DNA of 64,000 nucleotides. Origin: Pseudarthrobacter siccitolerans (GTDB lineage Bacteria > Actinomycetota > Actinomycetes > Actinomycetales > Micrococcaceae). This document shows, piece by piece, positions 40,970 to 50,676 of the stretch (its first letter is position 1; each line of letters opens with the position of its first letter). Position numbers and translations under genes: made by a program. The stretch spans positions 2,604,001-2,668,000 of the forward strand of contig NZ_JAUSXB010000001.1 of NCBI RefSeq assembly GCF_030823375.1. Direction: 5' to 3'. The notes beneath the pieces were generated by a model. It saw nothing but the letters and a program-made list of their open reading frames with translations, made no database searches and was not told the DNA's origin.

Positions 40970-42271
40970 CTACACCGGTGTCCCGTAAAACAGTTCCGTG
41001 ACGGCAGCCATCCGCCGCGGATCCTCCACACCGCACAGCTCCCGCGCGGAGTGCATCGAAAGCAGCGGAACCCCCACGTCCACGGTCCGGATCCCCAGGC
41101 GCGTGGCGGTCAGCGGACCAATCGTCGAGCCGCACGGGATCGCGTTGTTCGACACGAACTCCTGGTACGGCACATCCGACTCCGCACACAGGCGCGCCCA
41201 CAAAGCCGCGCCGGCCGCGTCCGTGGCGTAGCGCTGGTTCGCATTGATTTTGAGCAGCGGGCCGCCGTTGAGCACCGGGTGGTTGACGGGGTCGTGCCGC
41301 TCGGCGTAGTTGGGATGGACCGCATGCCCGGCGTCGGCAGAAACGCAGAACGACGCCGCCAGCGCCTGCCGCCGCTGGCTTGCCGACGCACCAAGGCCGT
41401 CGGAGATGCGCACCAGCACATCCTCCAGGATGGGCCCGCAGGCCCCCGAACGGGAGTTGGAGCCAATCTCCTCGTGGTCAAAAGCAGCCAGCACGGCGAT
41501 GGGTGCGCCGGCTTCGGCCCGGGAAGCGTGTGCCATCAGTGCCACCAGCCCCGCATGGGTGGCGGAGAGGTTGTCCAGCCGCCCTGACGCGAAGAACTCG
41601 CTGTTCCCCCCGAAAACCGCAGGCGCCTGCGTGTCCGCAATAACGACGTCGTACCCGCCAACCAGTGACGGATCCACGGAAGCGCCCGGCACATGCGAGG
41701 CCAGCACGGCAAGCAGGTCAGAATCGCCGGGATTCCCCAGGCCCCACACCGGATTCATGTGCCGCTGTTTGTCCAGAGCCAGGCCGTCATTGACGGCCCG
41801 GTCCAGGTGGATGGCCAGTTGCGGGAAGCGCAGCATGGGCCCGGTGGCGGTCAAGTGCTCGGTCCCGTCCAGCATCACCAGCCGGCCTGCGAGCTGCAGT
41901 TCGCGGTCCAGCCACGAATTCAGCAGCGGCCCGCCGTACACCTCCACACCCGCCTGCAACCAGCCATGCGCACCAATGGTGGGCTTGGGCTTCAGTTTAA
42001 AAGAGGGCGAATCCGTGTGCGCCCCCAGGATGTTGAACCCGGTAGTGGGCCCGGCCGCCTCCGGCGCAACCCACGCGATCAGCGCGCCATCACGGATCAC
42101 AAAAAACGAACCTGCGCCGCCCTCCCAGGGCTCCAGCTCATCAAGCCGGACAAAGCTGGCCTCCAGCAGCCGCCGCCCCGCTTCGTGCACCGCGTGAAAG
42201 CTCGACGGCGACGCGCTGACATAGGCGCCAAGGTCCTGGATGTGCTCTGCGGCGGAGGATAGAGAAGGCAT
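40970..42271 (-). CDS. M18-family aminopeptidase
   Basis: A 433-residue zinc peptidase. GAHTDSPSFKLKPKP carries the first metal His, FDHEEIGSNSRSGACGP the Glu and Asp, and LSMHSARELCG the last His; DGTIGAFGW-type and FDNLSA segments are visible. M18 enzymes remove acidic N-terminal residues as a dodecamer in the cytoplasm. ATG 42271 is preferred since the family starts near HIQDLGAYVSASPSSFHAV; the longer frame adds 34 Arg-rich residues. The gene is 11 nt downstream of the permease gene on the same strand (42282). Confidence 0.92.
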   Translation of the reverse strand: MPSLSSAAEHIQDLGAYVSASPSSFHAVHEAGRRLLEASFVRLDELEPWEGGAGSFFVIRDGALIAWVAPEAAGPTTGFNILGAHTDSPSFKLKPKPTIGAHGWLQAGVEVYGGPLLNSWLDRELQLAGRLVMLDGTEHLTATGPMLRFPQLAIHLDRAVNDGLALDKQRHMNPVWGLGNPGDSDLLAVLASHVPGASVDPSLVGGYDVVIADTQAPAVFGGNSEFFASGRLDNLSATHAGLVALMAHASRAEAGAPIAVLAAFDHEEIGSNSRSGACGPILEDVLVRISDGLGASASQRRQALAASFCVSADAGHAVHPNYAERHDPVNHPVLNGGPLLKINANQRYATDAAGAALWARLCAESDVPYQEFVSNNAIPCGSTIGPLTATRLGIRTVDVGVPLLSMHSARELCGVEDPRRMAAVTELFYGTPV

Positions 42272-42281
42272 GGTCCCGAGT

Positions 42282-43691
42282 CTAGCGCCGGGATTCCTCC
42301 ACGGGCGTCCGCTGTGCCGGGGCCGGCAGACCAATGGCCTTTGCACCCTGGCGGCGATAGCGCAGCACCCCAACGGCCACCACTACGGCTGCCAGCGCCA
42401 GGGAGAGCAACAGCGATTCGCGGGTCGACTCCACGATAACCATGCCGATCAGCAGCGCCACGATGCTGATGATGGCAGCCCACGTGAGGTACGGGAAAAG
42501 CCACATCTTCAGCTGCAGGTGTTTTGCGGCAGCGCCCATCCGGCGGCGCAGGATCAACTGCGAAGAGGAGATGACCAGCCACACGAACAGTGCGATGGCG
42601 CCGGAGGTGTTGACCAGGAACAGGAAAACCGTGTCCGGGGCGACGTAGTTCAGGCCAACTGTGACAAAACCAACCACTGTGGAGGCAAGCACGGCTGCGG
42701 CAGGGACCCCCCGCTTCGAGATGCGCGTCCAGGAGCGCGGAGCATCCCCTCGGGTGGAGAGCGAGAACAGCATCCGGCTGGCGGTGTAGAGCCCGGAGTT
42801 CAGGCAGGAAAGCACCGAGGTCAGGACGACGACGTCCATAATAGTTCCGGCGCCCGGGATGCCGAACAGTTCAATGACTGCAACGTAGGGGCTCTTGGCG
42901 ACGGAGGCCGAGTTCCACGGCAGCAGGGTGACCACCACGGCGATGGAGCCGATGTAGAACACCAGGATGCGCCAGACGGTGGATTTGACGGCCTTCTTCA
43001 CCGCATCCACAGGATTTTCGGATTCACCGGCAGCGATGGTGGCTATCTCTGCGCCGAAGAAGGAGAAGACCACCACGAGGATGCCGGCCAGGACGGCACC
43101 CGGCCCGTTGGGCATGAAACCGCCGTTATTGATCAGGTTATCCAGGCCAGGTGCGGGAACACCGGGTACGAGGCCCAGGATTGCGGCGGCACCGAACACC
43201 AGGAAGAGGACAATTGCTGCCACCTTGATGGACGCGAACCAGAATTCGAACTCACCGTACGACTTCACGGAACCAAGGTTGGTCAGCGTCAGCAGCACCA
43301 TGAGAAGCAGCGCCCACACCCACTGGTCGATGCCGGGCACCCAGCGGTGCATAATGGCAGCCCCGGCGGTGGCTTCAATGCCGAGGACAATAACCCAAAA
43401 CCAGGCGTAGAGCCATCCGATGCTGAACCCGGCCCAGCGGCCCAGCGCCTTGTCCGCATATGTCGAGAAAGAGCCGGTTTCAGGATTGGCAGCCGCCATC
43501 TCTCCCAGCATGCGCATGACAAGGATGACCACCAGCCCGGCTGCTGCGTAAGCGACGAGTATGCCCGGGCCGGCCTGCTGGATCGCGGCCCCCGAACCTA
43601 CGAACAGGCCTGCGCCGATGACGCCGGCGATGGCGATCATTGACAGGTGCCTGGGTTTCAGGGACTTTGATAGTTGCTGCTCAGCATGCAT
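42282..43691 (-). CDS. APC-family amino acid permease (GabP-like)
   Basis: A 469-residue, 12-helix transporter. KSLKPRHLSMIAIAGVIGAGLFVGSGAAI is the amino-acid-carrier start; PETGSFSTYADKALGRWAGFSIGWLYAW, FSFFGAEIATIAAGESENP and NSGLYTASRMLFSL follow. The pattern is that of the GABA/proline/arginine group. ATG 43691 is preferred; ATG 43727 adds 12 polar residues. The M18 gene follows after 10 bp, so peptide breakdown and amino acid uptake may be cotranscribed. Confidence 0.88.
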   Translation of the reverse strand: MHAEQQLSKSLKPRHLSMIAIAGVIGAGLFVGSGAAIQQAGPGILVAYAAAGLVVILVMRMLGEMAAANPETGSFSTYADKALGRWAGFSIGWLYAWFWVIVLGIEATAGAAIMHRWVPGIDQWVWALLLMVLLTLTNLGSVKSYGEFEFWFASIKVAAIVLFLVFGAAAILGLVPGVPAPGLDNLINNGGFMPNGPGAVLAGILVVVFSFFGAEIATIAAGESENPVDAVKKAVKSTVWRILVFYIGSIAVVVTLLPWNSASVAKSPYVAVIELFGIPGAGTIMDVVVLTSVLSCLNSGLYTASRMLFSLSTRGDAPRSWTRISKRGVPAAAVLASTVVGFVTVGLNYVAPDTVFLFLVNTSGAIALFVWLVISSSQLILRRRMGAAAKHLQLKMWLFPYLTWAAIISIVALLIGMVIVESTRESLLLSLALAAVVVAVGVLRYRRQGAKAIGLPAPAQRTPVEESRR

Positions 43692-43945
43692 GAAGGTGCC
43701 GTCCTGTAGGGAAATCGCCTGGGGCATGGGTCTTGATGTGGAATGCAGTGACCACTGGAAGAAATGTGATCCATCCCACCGCCGTTGTTTTACCCTAGGC
43801 CGCTTCCAGCTGTGGCGCCTTGTGCATCTCGCCAGAAACGATGATCGAGGACAGGTCGGGGCTCCAGGCGGGTACTCCGGTGGGCATCAGAAGTTTTCTA
43901 AGAGGCTAATTGGTCATGTGCCGGAAACCTCGGCTATCCCAGGGT

Positions 43946-44842
43946 TTATACGTCGCGTTTCTTCAGCACAATCATCGCCGGGACCAGGAACAGCAGCACG
44001 TAGCCCAGGAAGATCAGGCCGCCGTGCCAGGGATCAATGATGCCGTCCGTGTGGCCAATCGAGAGGAACCGTCCGCCGGCTTCGCTGGGAATGTACTGCG
44101 GGACGTACTTCCAGAACTCGCCGGGGATGAGGTTCATAAAGCCCGCGGCGATGGACAGGACGAAGAACATAGCCACCAGGACGGTAATGCCGCCGGCGGA
44201 GTTGCGGAGCAGCGTTCCCAGAGACAGGCCGATCAGGGCAACGCCGGCCACGTAGAGGCCACCGGTGAAGACGCTGTAGAGCACGCCCTCGGTGGACCAG
44301 TCGAGGTCAAAGCCCATGCCCTGGAACACCGGCATGGCGATCAGGAAGGTGGCCGCACCGGCAATGGTGGTGATGACATAGGAAATGACTGCGAGGATGA
44401 TCGCCTTGGCCGCGAAAGCGGGGGTGCGCCGCGGGACGGCGTTCATGGTGGAACGGATCATTCCCGTGGCGTACTCGGAGGACATAAAGAGGACCGCGAG
44501 CGAGCCGAGGATCAGGATCCCGATCTGCAGCCCGGCGTTCGGCAGGTTGTACAGGTCGAAACCGGAGCCCGGGGGAAAGGACTTTTCCAGCATGTCGGGG
44601 GTCATCGTCTGGCCCTGGTCCCTGGCCCGGCTGATCATCTCGTCCAGGTAGGTATAACGGATCAGGACCGCCAGCGCCCCTACGCCGATGATGGCAACCA
44701 GCGTCAGCAGCAACAGGATGCGGGTGGACAGCAGGGACCACAGCTTGATCCATTCGGACCGGAGCACGCCGGCAAAAGTCACGCCGCGTGAACCTGCGGA
44801 GGAGCGGGTGGGGGCGGTACGGGTTTCAGTCATGCTGCTCAT
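43946..44842 (-). CDS. ABC transporter permease (ABC-2 type)
   Basis: A 298-residue integral membrane protein. LRSEWIKLWSLLSTRILLLLTL is the typical ABC-2 start. A large extracytoplasmic loop (residues about 55-100) is followed by five more helices, ending LIFLGYVLLFLVPAMIVLKKRDV. It begins 5 nt after the ATPase gene stops, so the two form one exporter. The substrate is unknown; this group covers drug, peptide or lipid exporters. Confidence 0.85.
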   Translation of the reverse strand: MSSMTETRTAPTRSSAGSRGVTFAGVLRSEWIKLWSLLSTRILLLLTLVAIIGVGALAVLIRYTYLDEMISRARDQGQTMTPDMLEKSFPPGSGFDLYNLPNAGLQIGILILGSLAVLFMSSEYATGMIRSTMNAVPRRTPAFAAKAIILAVISYVITTIAGAATFLIAMPVFQGMGFDLDWSTEGVLYSVFTGGLYVAGVALIGLSLGTLLRNSAGGITVLVAMFFVLSIAAGFMNLIPGEFWKYVPQYIPSEAGGRFLSIGHTDGIIDPWHGGLIFLGYVLLFLVPAMIVLKKRDV

Positions 44843-44847
44843 CGTCC

Positions 44848-45792
44848 TTACTTTCCTGCCACTGCCGGGGCCAGGGCAGGCCCGCCGGTGAGGTGTGAGT
44901 GGTATTCCACTTCGTCCTTGGTGAGGTCGAAGTACGCGTCTTCCAGTGATGAGAGCTGCGGGGTGAGCTCGTAGAGCAACACCTGGTTGTCGAGGGCGAT
45001 CTGCCCGATCTGCCGGGAGTCCATCCCTGACACTTCCAGGGTTTCAGGCTCGCTCTGGTCCACGCTGACCCCATCGCCGGACAGGAGGGCGGAAAGTTGC
45101 AGTGCGGCGGCGGTGCGGACCAGGGTCTTGGCCTGCCGGGTTCCGGCGATGATCTCCTTCACCGGGGCATCGGCGATGATCCGGCCGCGGCCAATCACGA
45201 TCAGGTGGTCCGCCGTCTGGGCCATCTCACTCATCAGGTGCGAGGACAGGAAGATGGTTTTGCCCTGGTTGGCGAGGTGCCGGACCAGGTTCCGGACCCA
45301 CAGCACACCTTCCGGGTCCAGGCCATTGACCGGTTCGTCCAGGATAAGGGTCTGGGGGTCGCCCAGCAGCGCCGCGGCAATGCCCAGCCGCTGGCCCATG
45401 CCCAGGGAGAACCCGCCGGCCTTCTTGCGGGCCACAGCCTCAAGCCCGGTCATTTCGATAACTTCCCGGACCCTGGCTTTTGGAATGCTGTGGGTGGCGG
45501 CCATGGCGAGCAGGTGGTTGTACGCACTGCGGCTCGTGTGGACGGCTTTGGCATCCAGCAGCGCGCCAACCTCGTGCAGCGGCGCCTTGTGGTGTGCGTA
45601 AGGCAGTCCGTTGACGGTGACGGAGCCCGACGTCGGCCGGTCCAGTCCCATCACCATGCGCATGGCGGTGGACTTGCCGGCGCCGTTCGGCCCCAGGAAG
45701 CCTGTGACGAGCCCTGGTTGCACAGTAAAGCTGACCCCGGCCACAGCGGTTTTTCCGCCATAAACCTTGGTCAGGCCTTTAGCCTCAATCAT
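44848..45792 (-). CDS. ABC transporter ATP-binding protein
   Basis: A 314-residue nucleotide-binding subunit. Walker A GPNGAGKST, signature FSLGMGQRLGIAAAL, Walker B LILDEPVNGLDPEGV and the H-loop SSHLMSEMA are complete. The C-terminal 90 residues form the regulatory extension common in bacitracin/antibiotic-export ATPases. It is the first gene of the two-gene exporter; the upstream 165 bp (45793-45957) have no gene and no clear operator. Confidence 0.92.
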   Translation of the reverse strand: MIEAKGLTKVYGGKTAVAGVSFTVQPGLVTGFLGPNGAGKSTAMRMVMGLDRPTSGSVTVNGLPYAHHKAPLHEVGALLDAKAVHTSRSAYNHLLAMAATHSIPKARVREVIEMTGLEAVARKKAGGFSLGMGQRLGIAAALLGDPQTLILDEPVNGLDPEGVLWVRNLVRHLANQGKTIFLSSHLMSEMAQTADHLIVIGRGRIIADAPVKEIIAGTRQAKTLVRTAAALQLSALLSGDGVSVDQSEPETLEVSGMDSRQIGQIALDNQVLLYELTPQLSSLEDAYFDLTKDEVEYHSHLTGGPALAPAVAGK

Positions 45793-45957
45793 GGATTGTT
45801 TCCTTTGGACGGCAGCATGCGCTGCGGGAAATGTTGCTCGGACGGTTGTCTACTTCCCACGCTACCGATCCGCCTGCCCGAATTCGCCGGTCTCAGGGAT
45901 GATTCAGGGGTTAACCGGGGTAGTCCCCTGGATGACCGCCAGTTGCAACGCCCGAGG

Positions 45958-47454
45958 TCAGGGGCGCGGGGAGTAATACGCCAGTGCCCGGGGCCGTACG
46001 CTGTACTCCACACTGCGTACGCCTGCCACCGCCTCGCCGTCCACGGCCAGTGCCATGGGTGACCCGCCTGCTTCGATCCGGACGCGCGTCGCCTCTGTCA
46101 GATGGGTGATGCGTGAGGTGGCCACGGTGCCGGTCAGCACCGACCAGAGGAGGCGGAGCCGGGCAAAGGATTCGTCTGCCGTGATCATGCGGACATCCAG
46201 GATGCCGTCGTCCAGCAGAGGCCGGAACAACGGCGCGTGGTCGCGGGGGTAGTAGCGGCCGCGTCCCACGTAGGCGATCCACAACTTGTGGCGCCTGCCG
46301 TCCACCGTCAGGATGGTGGGGGTGCCGGCCGCGAAGGTGCGGAACATGGCCACCACTCCGGCGAGGGGTTTCCCCAATGCAGGCTGCAGGTGTTCCCGGC
46401 GCCGCACGAGGTTCGGATAGAGCCCAATGCTCGAGGTGTTGAGCATAACCACTTCTGCAGTTTCCGGCTTGCCGGCCAGCCCGCGTTCTACGGTGACAAT
46501 GCCGACGTCGGCCAGGGCAGCTTCGCCTTTGGACGCTGCCGCAAGTGCCTCCTTCAGGCTGCCGGTTCCGGCGTCCCGGGCGAAGTGGTTGAGTGTTCCG
46601 CCGGGCAGCACCAGCAAGGGGAGGGAACGCTCGACGGCGGCCGTGGCCGCTGCTCCCACGGTTCCGTCGCCGCCCCACACCCCGAGGGCACGGGTGCCTG
46701 GTTGTTGCGCTGTCTGATCGATTGCCGCGAGAAGGTCCTCCTCCGGCTCCACGGTCTTTATGTACGCCTTTGGGAATACTTGCCGGAGGGCGTCTGCTGT
46801 CTCTTCCTTAAAGGACCCGCCGAGGGTGTTCACTACGATGCTCAGTCCGTCCCCCTCCGGCAACTCGGGTGCTGACGCCCATGTCCGGGTTGTTGGGGGA
46901 AAGGGCGGCCGGACCGGCCACCACCGTCTGGTGACCAGGGCCGCGCCGGCTCCGATGGCCGAACCGAAAAGCACATCGGAGGGCCAGTGGGCACCGGTGT
47001 GCACGCGGGAGTAGGCAACTCCGAGTGCCGCCGGGGCCAGCGCAAATCCGAGGGACGGCTTGACCAGGCCCACTCCCACCGCAAACGCTATTGCGGAGGC
47101 AGAATGCCCCGAGGGCATGGAGGAGCTCTTAGGTTGCGGATGCACGAACCGGAAAACCGGCAGGTGTTCCGGGAGCGGGCGGGCGCGGGGCAACAGCGTC
47201 TTGAACACGCCGTTGGTCACAGCGGAAGCCACTGCCTGCGCGATCAGTCCGTGAAGGGCGGCGCGGCGGGGCCTGCCCGGAATGGTGGCGATGACGGCTG
47301 CCGCACCCATCCAGAGTTTTCCGTGGTTCGCGGCAGCGGAAAGCCGCCGGAAGAAGTCGTCATGGTTTCCGCCGGGCAAACGGGAGACATGCCGGACCAG
47401 GTACCTGTCAGTGCTGGTGATCCATCGATGGCTCTGGCGCCATTTGCTCTGCAT
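45958..47454 (-). CDS. PAP2 phosphatase-diacylglycerol kinase fusion
   Basis: A 498-residue two-domain enzyme. Residues 40-190 are a PAP2 lipid phosphatase with KTLLPRARP, MPSGHSAS and SRVHTGAHWPSD, the three motifs. Residues about 210-498 are a DAGK catalytic domain with GGDGTVGAAATAAVE and PGGTLNHFARD. The fusion joins dephosphorylation and phosphorylation of lipids, perhaps recycling undecaprenyl or phosphatidic acid. Both active sites look intact. It is a single-gene unit. Confidence 0.9.
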   Translation of the reverse strand: MQSKWRQSHRWITSTDRYLVRHVSRLPGGNHDDFFRRLSAAANHGKLWMGAAAVIATIPGRPRRAALHGLIAQAVASAVTNGVFKTLLPRARPLPEHLPVFRFVHPQPKSSSMPSGHSASAIAFAVGVGLVKPSLGFALAPAALGVAYSRVHTGAHWPSDVLFGSAIGAGAALVTRRWWPVRPPFPPTTRTWASAPELPEGDGLSIVVNTLGGSFKEETADALRQVFPKAYIKTVEPEEDLLAAIDQTAQQPGTRALGVWGGDGTVGAAATAAVERSLPLLVLPGGTLNHFARDAGTGSLKEALAAASKGEAALADVGIVTVERGLAGKPETAEVVMLNTSSIGLYPNLVRRREHLQPALGKPLAGVVAMFRTFAAGTPTILTVDGRRHKLWIAYVGRGRYYPRDHAPLFRPLLDDGILDVRMITADESFARLRLLWSVLTGTVATSRITHLTEATRVRIEAGGSPMALAVDGEAVAGVRSVEYSVRPRALAYYSPRP

Positions 47455-47517
47455 GCCCTCACCCTACCGCCGGAAGCAATGCGGCAGCGCAGCCGCCCCT
47501 TCGTCGGGCGTTGCGGC

Positions 47518-48711
47518 CTAGCTGGCCTTCAACGGCCTGGCCGCGCCCGCCAGCAGGAGTGCCACGAGGATGGGCGCAAGGATGGCCAGCAGTGCGTGAT
47601 GGATTCCGGTGAGGTCACCCAGGTAGCCCAGCAGGGGAGGACCGGCCAGGAACGAGATGTATCCCAGGGTGGACACCACGGAAACTCGTGCTGCGGCGCG
47701 CTGGGGGTCGTCAGCGGCAGCGGACATGCCCATCGGAAATGCGAGGGCAGCCCCAACGCCCCAGAGCGCGGCTCCGCCTGCGGCCAGCCAGGCATTCCCG
47801 GCGAGCACGAAGAGGCAGAGCCCGGCGGCGGCTGCGGCCATGCTGGCGCGGAGGACGGAAACCCGGCCGTACTTGTCAATGACGCGGCCGCCCAGGAAGC
47901 GCATCGCCGTCATTGCCAGGACAAAGAGGGCAAACATCAGGGCGCCGGTGGATTCGGTGGTGCCCAGGCCGTCCACTGATGCCTTGGCGATCCAGTCGTT
48001 GCCTGCACCTTCCGTCAGGGTGGCGCCAAGCACAACGACGCCGATCAGTACAGTCCTGCTGTCCCGCCAGGCAGAGGGGCCTTTGGCAGCCTTCGCGCCC
48101 TCCGCGGGAGCCGGGATGGCGACGTGCGGGAGGAAGTAGCGGGGCGCGGCCATGGTCACCACCAGCACAATGCCCACAATGACCAGCAGGTGCAGCGGCA
48201 GGTCAACACCGAGGTTTGACAGTCCCGCGCCGATGAGTGCACCAAGAAAGGCGCCACCGCTGAACGCAGCGTGGAACTGGGGCATGATGGTGCGCCGCAG
48301 CTTGTGTTCCACGTCGGCACCTTCGATGTTCTGGGACACGTCCCACAGGCCAATGGCTATTCCGAAGAAGAACAGGGAAACGGCTGTGCCGGGGATGGAT
48401 GCGGCGGCCAGCGAGAGCGCAATGCCCACCCCGGCGGCCGAGGCCAGCAACCCGCCCAGACGGACGGTGTTGGCCGTACCGAGCCGCCCCACCACCCATC
48501 CGGCAGTGGGCAGTGCGAGCAGTGAGCCGACGGCGGTGCACAGCAGCAGGGTGCCCATTTGTCCGGAGGTGATCTGCAGTGTTTGGGTGACAGCGGGAAT
48601 CCTCGCCGCCCAGCTGGCGAAAACCAGTCCGTTGATGCCAAAGACAACAAGAGTGGCAGCCGCGGCTGCCTTAAGTCCAGCCTGTTGTGCCGTACCGGTG
48701 TTGATGCTCAT
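47518..48711 (-). CDS. MFS transporter
   Basis: A 397-residue, 12-helix carrier. FASWAARIPAVTQTLQITSGQMGTLLLCTAVGSLLALPTAGWVVGRLG holds the loop 2-3 motif, and RVIDKYGRVSVLRAS the second-half loop. It resembles FucP-like or fosmidomycin-type single-substrate carriers. Its start ATG overlaps the stop of a truncated regulator-like remnant (ATGA), so it was once coupled to that gene. Substrate unknown. Confidence 0.85.
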   Translation of the reverse strand: MSINTGTAQQAGLKAAAAATLVVFGINGLVFASWAARIPAVTQTLQITSGQMGTLLLCTAVGSLLALPTAGWVVGRLGTANTVRLGGLLASAAGVGIALSLAAASIPGTAVSLFFFGIAIGLWDVSQNIEGADVEHKLRRTIMPQFHAAFSGGAFLGALIGAGLSNLGVDLPLHLLVIVGIVLVVTMAAPRYFLPHVAIPAPAEGAKAAKGPSAWRDSRTVLIGVVVLGATLTEGAGNDWIAKASVDGLGTTESTGALMFALFVLAMTAMRFLGGRVIDKYGRVSVLRASMAAAAAGLCLFVLAGNAWLAAGGAALWGVGAALAFPMGMSAAADDPQRAAARVSVVSTLGYISFLAGPPLLGYLGDLTGIHHALLAILAPILVALLLAGAARPLKAS

Positions 48712-48869
48712 ACATTCACTACTTCCACAGAGTTGTCATCAAGTCGTCGTCGTTCGTCCAGGCTGAACTGCTTGTCCGCCACCATAATGTCCACACGGTC
48801 GAGGCCGGCCACAAGGGCCCTGGCCTGTGCTTCCCATTTCGCCGCAGCAGCCGGGCCCCAGACCCTCTC
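48708..48869 (-). pseudogene. 3' remnant of a DeoR-type sugar regulator
   Basis: Reading upstream of the MFS gene gives 53 codons ending at TGA 48710-48708, which overlaps the MFS ATG (ATGA). The part KWEAQARALVAGLDRVDIMV-ADKQFSLDERRRLDDNSVEVV resembles the last 40 residues of DeoR/GlpR regulators (the D-x-V-I-x-D-x-x-L-S and GVEVV end). There is a TGA just upstream, so no start is possible. The upstream break lies in the palindromic element. A regulator that once controlled the MFS carrier seems lost. Confidence 0.6.
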
Positions 48870-48960
48870 TCACTTAACGCACCTTAAGCACCGACCCTCT
48901 CGCACCGGTGCGAGAGGGTGAGCGAAAAACGCGCATTAACTGAGAGAGCGTTGGGGGTCA
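48861..48960. repeat. Palindromic intergenic element
   Basis: A 26-bp perfect palindrome, ACCCTCTCGCACC at 48894-48906 and its complement at 48907-48919, is flanked by outer arms that also pair imperfectly: GACCCTCTCTCACTTAACGC from 48861 and the complementary GCATTAACTGAGAGAGCG-GTC block up to 48959. The nested inverted structure looks like a REP/MITE-type unit. It ends at the ABC-F stop codon and abuts the DeoR remnant. Other copies could not be searched. Confidence 0.7.
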
Positions 48961-50640
48961 GCGGGCGCGCTCCACCCGCTTCTCATCCCACACCGGCTCG
49001 TCCGATTCGTACACCTTGCCGTCGGATCCGAACACCAGGAAGCGGTCGAAGGTCCGGGCAAACCAGCGGTCGTGCGTCACCGCCAGGACGGTGCCTTCGA
49101 AGTGGTCGATGGCCCGTTCAAGGGCCTCGGCGGAGTGCAGGTCAAGGTTGTCCGTTGGTTCGTCGAGGAGCAGCAGCGTGGCGCCGCTCAGTTGCAGGAG
49201 CAGGATCTGGAACCGTGCCTGCTGCCCGCCGGACAGGGATTCGTACTTCTGCTCTGATTGCCCGGCCAGCCCGTATCCGTCCAGCGCGCCCGCTGCTGCC
49301 TCACGGCCCAGCCCGGACCGGTGTTCGTCGCCGCGGTGCAGGATTTCCAGGAGGGTCTTGCCCAGCAGGTCCGGCCGCACGTGCGTCTGGGCAAAGAAGC
49401 CCGGCCGGATACGGGCGCCGAGTTTCACCGTGCCCTCATGCGGCACTTCGGCGATTTCGACGTCGGACACGGGCACGTGCTCCCGCTCAGGATCGGTCCC
49501 TCCTGTGGCCAGCAGCCGGAGGAAGTGCGATTTGCCCGAGCCGTTGGACCCCAGGACGCCCACGCGGTCGCCGAACCATACTTCCGTGGAGAACGGCTTC
49601 ATCAGGCCGGTTAGTTCCAGCTTCTCGGCAACGATGGCGCGCTTGGCGGTCCGGCCGCCCTTGAGCCGCATCTGCACGTTCTGCTCAATGGGCAGCGCTT
49701 CGGGCGGCCCGATCTCCAGGAATTTCGCCAGCCGGGTCTGGGCCGCGTGGTAGCGGTTGGCCATGTCGGAGCGGAACGCGGCCTTGTTTTTGTACATGTT
49801 GACGAGTTCCTTGAGCTTGACGTGCTCCTCGTCCCAGCGCTTGCGAAGTTCCTCGAAGCGGGCATTCCGGTCCGCCCGCGCCTCCACGTAGGAGCCGAAG
49901 CCGCCACCGTGGATCCAGGCTCCCGCCCCGTTGATGCCGGGCTCAAGCGTCACGATGCGGCCCGCGGCGTTGTTCAGCAGTTCCCGGTCGTGGCTGATGA
50001 AGAAGACAGTTTTTTTGGATTCATTCAGCTTGTCCTCAAGCCAGCGCTTGCCCGGCACGTCCAGGTAGTTGTCCGGTTCGTCGAGCAGCAGCAGGTCGTC
50101 AGGACCGGCAAAGAGCGCTTCGAGGACCAGCCTTTTCTGCTCGCCGCCGGAAAGGCTCGACGCCGGGCGGTGCTGGGCGCGGTCAAAGGGGAGTCCCAGC
50201 GCGGCCATGCAGACCTCGTCCCAGACGGTCTCGACGTCATAACCCCCGGCGTCCCCCCAGTCCACGATGGCCTGGGCATAGCGCATCTGGCTGGGCTCGT
50301 CGTCGTGCTCCACCATGGCCAGCTCGGCGTCGTCCACCTCTTGGGCTGCGGCGGCCAGGGCGGGCGGGGCCGCGGACACCAGCAGGTCACGGACGGTGGA
50401 TCCATCGCGGACCTGGCCCACGAACTGCCGCATGATGCCCATGTTGCCCGACCGGCCGACCACGCCTTCATCGGCAGTCAGGTCGCCGGCGATAATCCTG
50501 AACAGCGTGGTTTTGCCCGTACCGTTGGGCCCGATGAGGGCCGTCTTGGTGCCGTCCGGAACCTTGAAGGTCACTCCGTTGAGCAGTTGGGTGCCGTCGG
50601 AGAGGAAGTAATCGATACCGGAAACGTCAATATGGGCCAC
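48958..50640 (-). CDS. ABC-F family ATPase
   Basis: A 560-residue soluble protein with two ABC cassettes and no transmembrane region. First cassette: Walker A GPNGTGKTT, signature LSGGEQKRL, Walker B LLLLDEPDNYLD. Second: GSNGSGKSH, SGGQQARFQ, LLLLDEPTDNLD. The linker is rich in K/R (ELVNMYKNKAAFRSDMANRYHAAQTRLAKF). ABC-F proteins act on the ribosome in translation control or antibiotic protection. GTG 50640 is preferred (GGGAAG 9 nt upstream and VAHIDVSGIDYFLSDG as family start). The stop lies in a palindromic element. Confidence 0.88.
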   Translation of the reverse strand: MAHIDVSGIDYFLSDGTQLLNGVTFKVPDGTKTALIGPNGTGKTTLFRIIAGDLTADEGVVGRSGNMGIMRQFVGQVRDGSTVRDLLVSAAPPALAAAAQEVDDAELAMVEHDDEPSQMRYAQAIVDWGDAGGYDVETVWDEVCMAALGLPFDRAQHRPASSLSGGEQKRLVLEALFAGPDDLLLLDEPDNYLDVPGKRWLEDKLNESKKTVFFISHDRELLNNAAGRIVTLEPGINGAGAWIHGGGFGSYVEARADRNARFEELRKRWDEEHVKLKELVNMYKNKAAFRSDMANRYHAAQTRLAKFLEIGPPEALPIEQNVQMRLKGGRTAKRAIVAEKLELTGLMKPFSTEVWFGDRVGVLGSNGSGKSHFLRLLATGGTDPEREHVPVSDVEIAEVPHEGTVKLGARIRPGFFAQTHVRPDLLGKTLLEILHRGDEHRSGLGREAAAGALDGYGLAGQSEQKYESLSGGQQARFQILLLQLSGATLLLLDEPTDNLDLHSAEALERAIDHFEGTVLAVTHDRWFARTFDRFLVFGSDGKVYESDEPVWDEKRVERAR

Positions 50641-50676
50641 GCAGTCCATCTTCCCACGGAGCATGCTCCCGGATTT

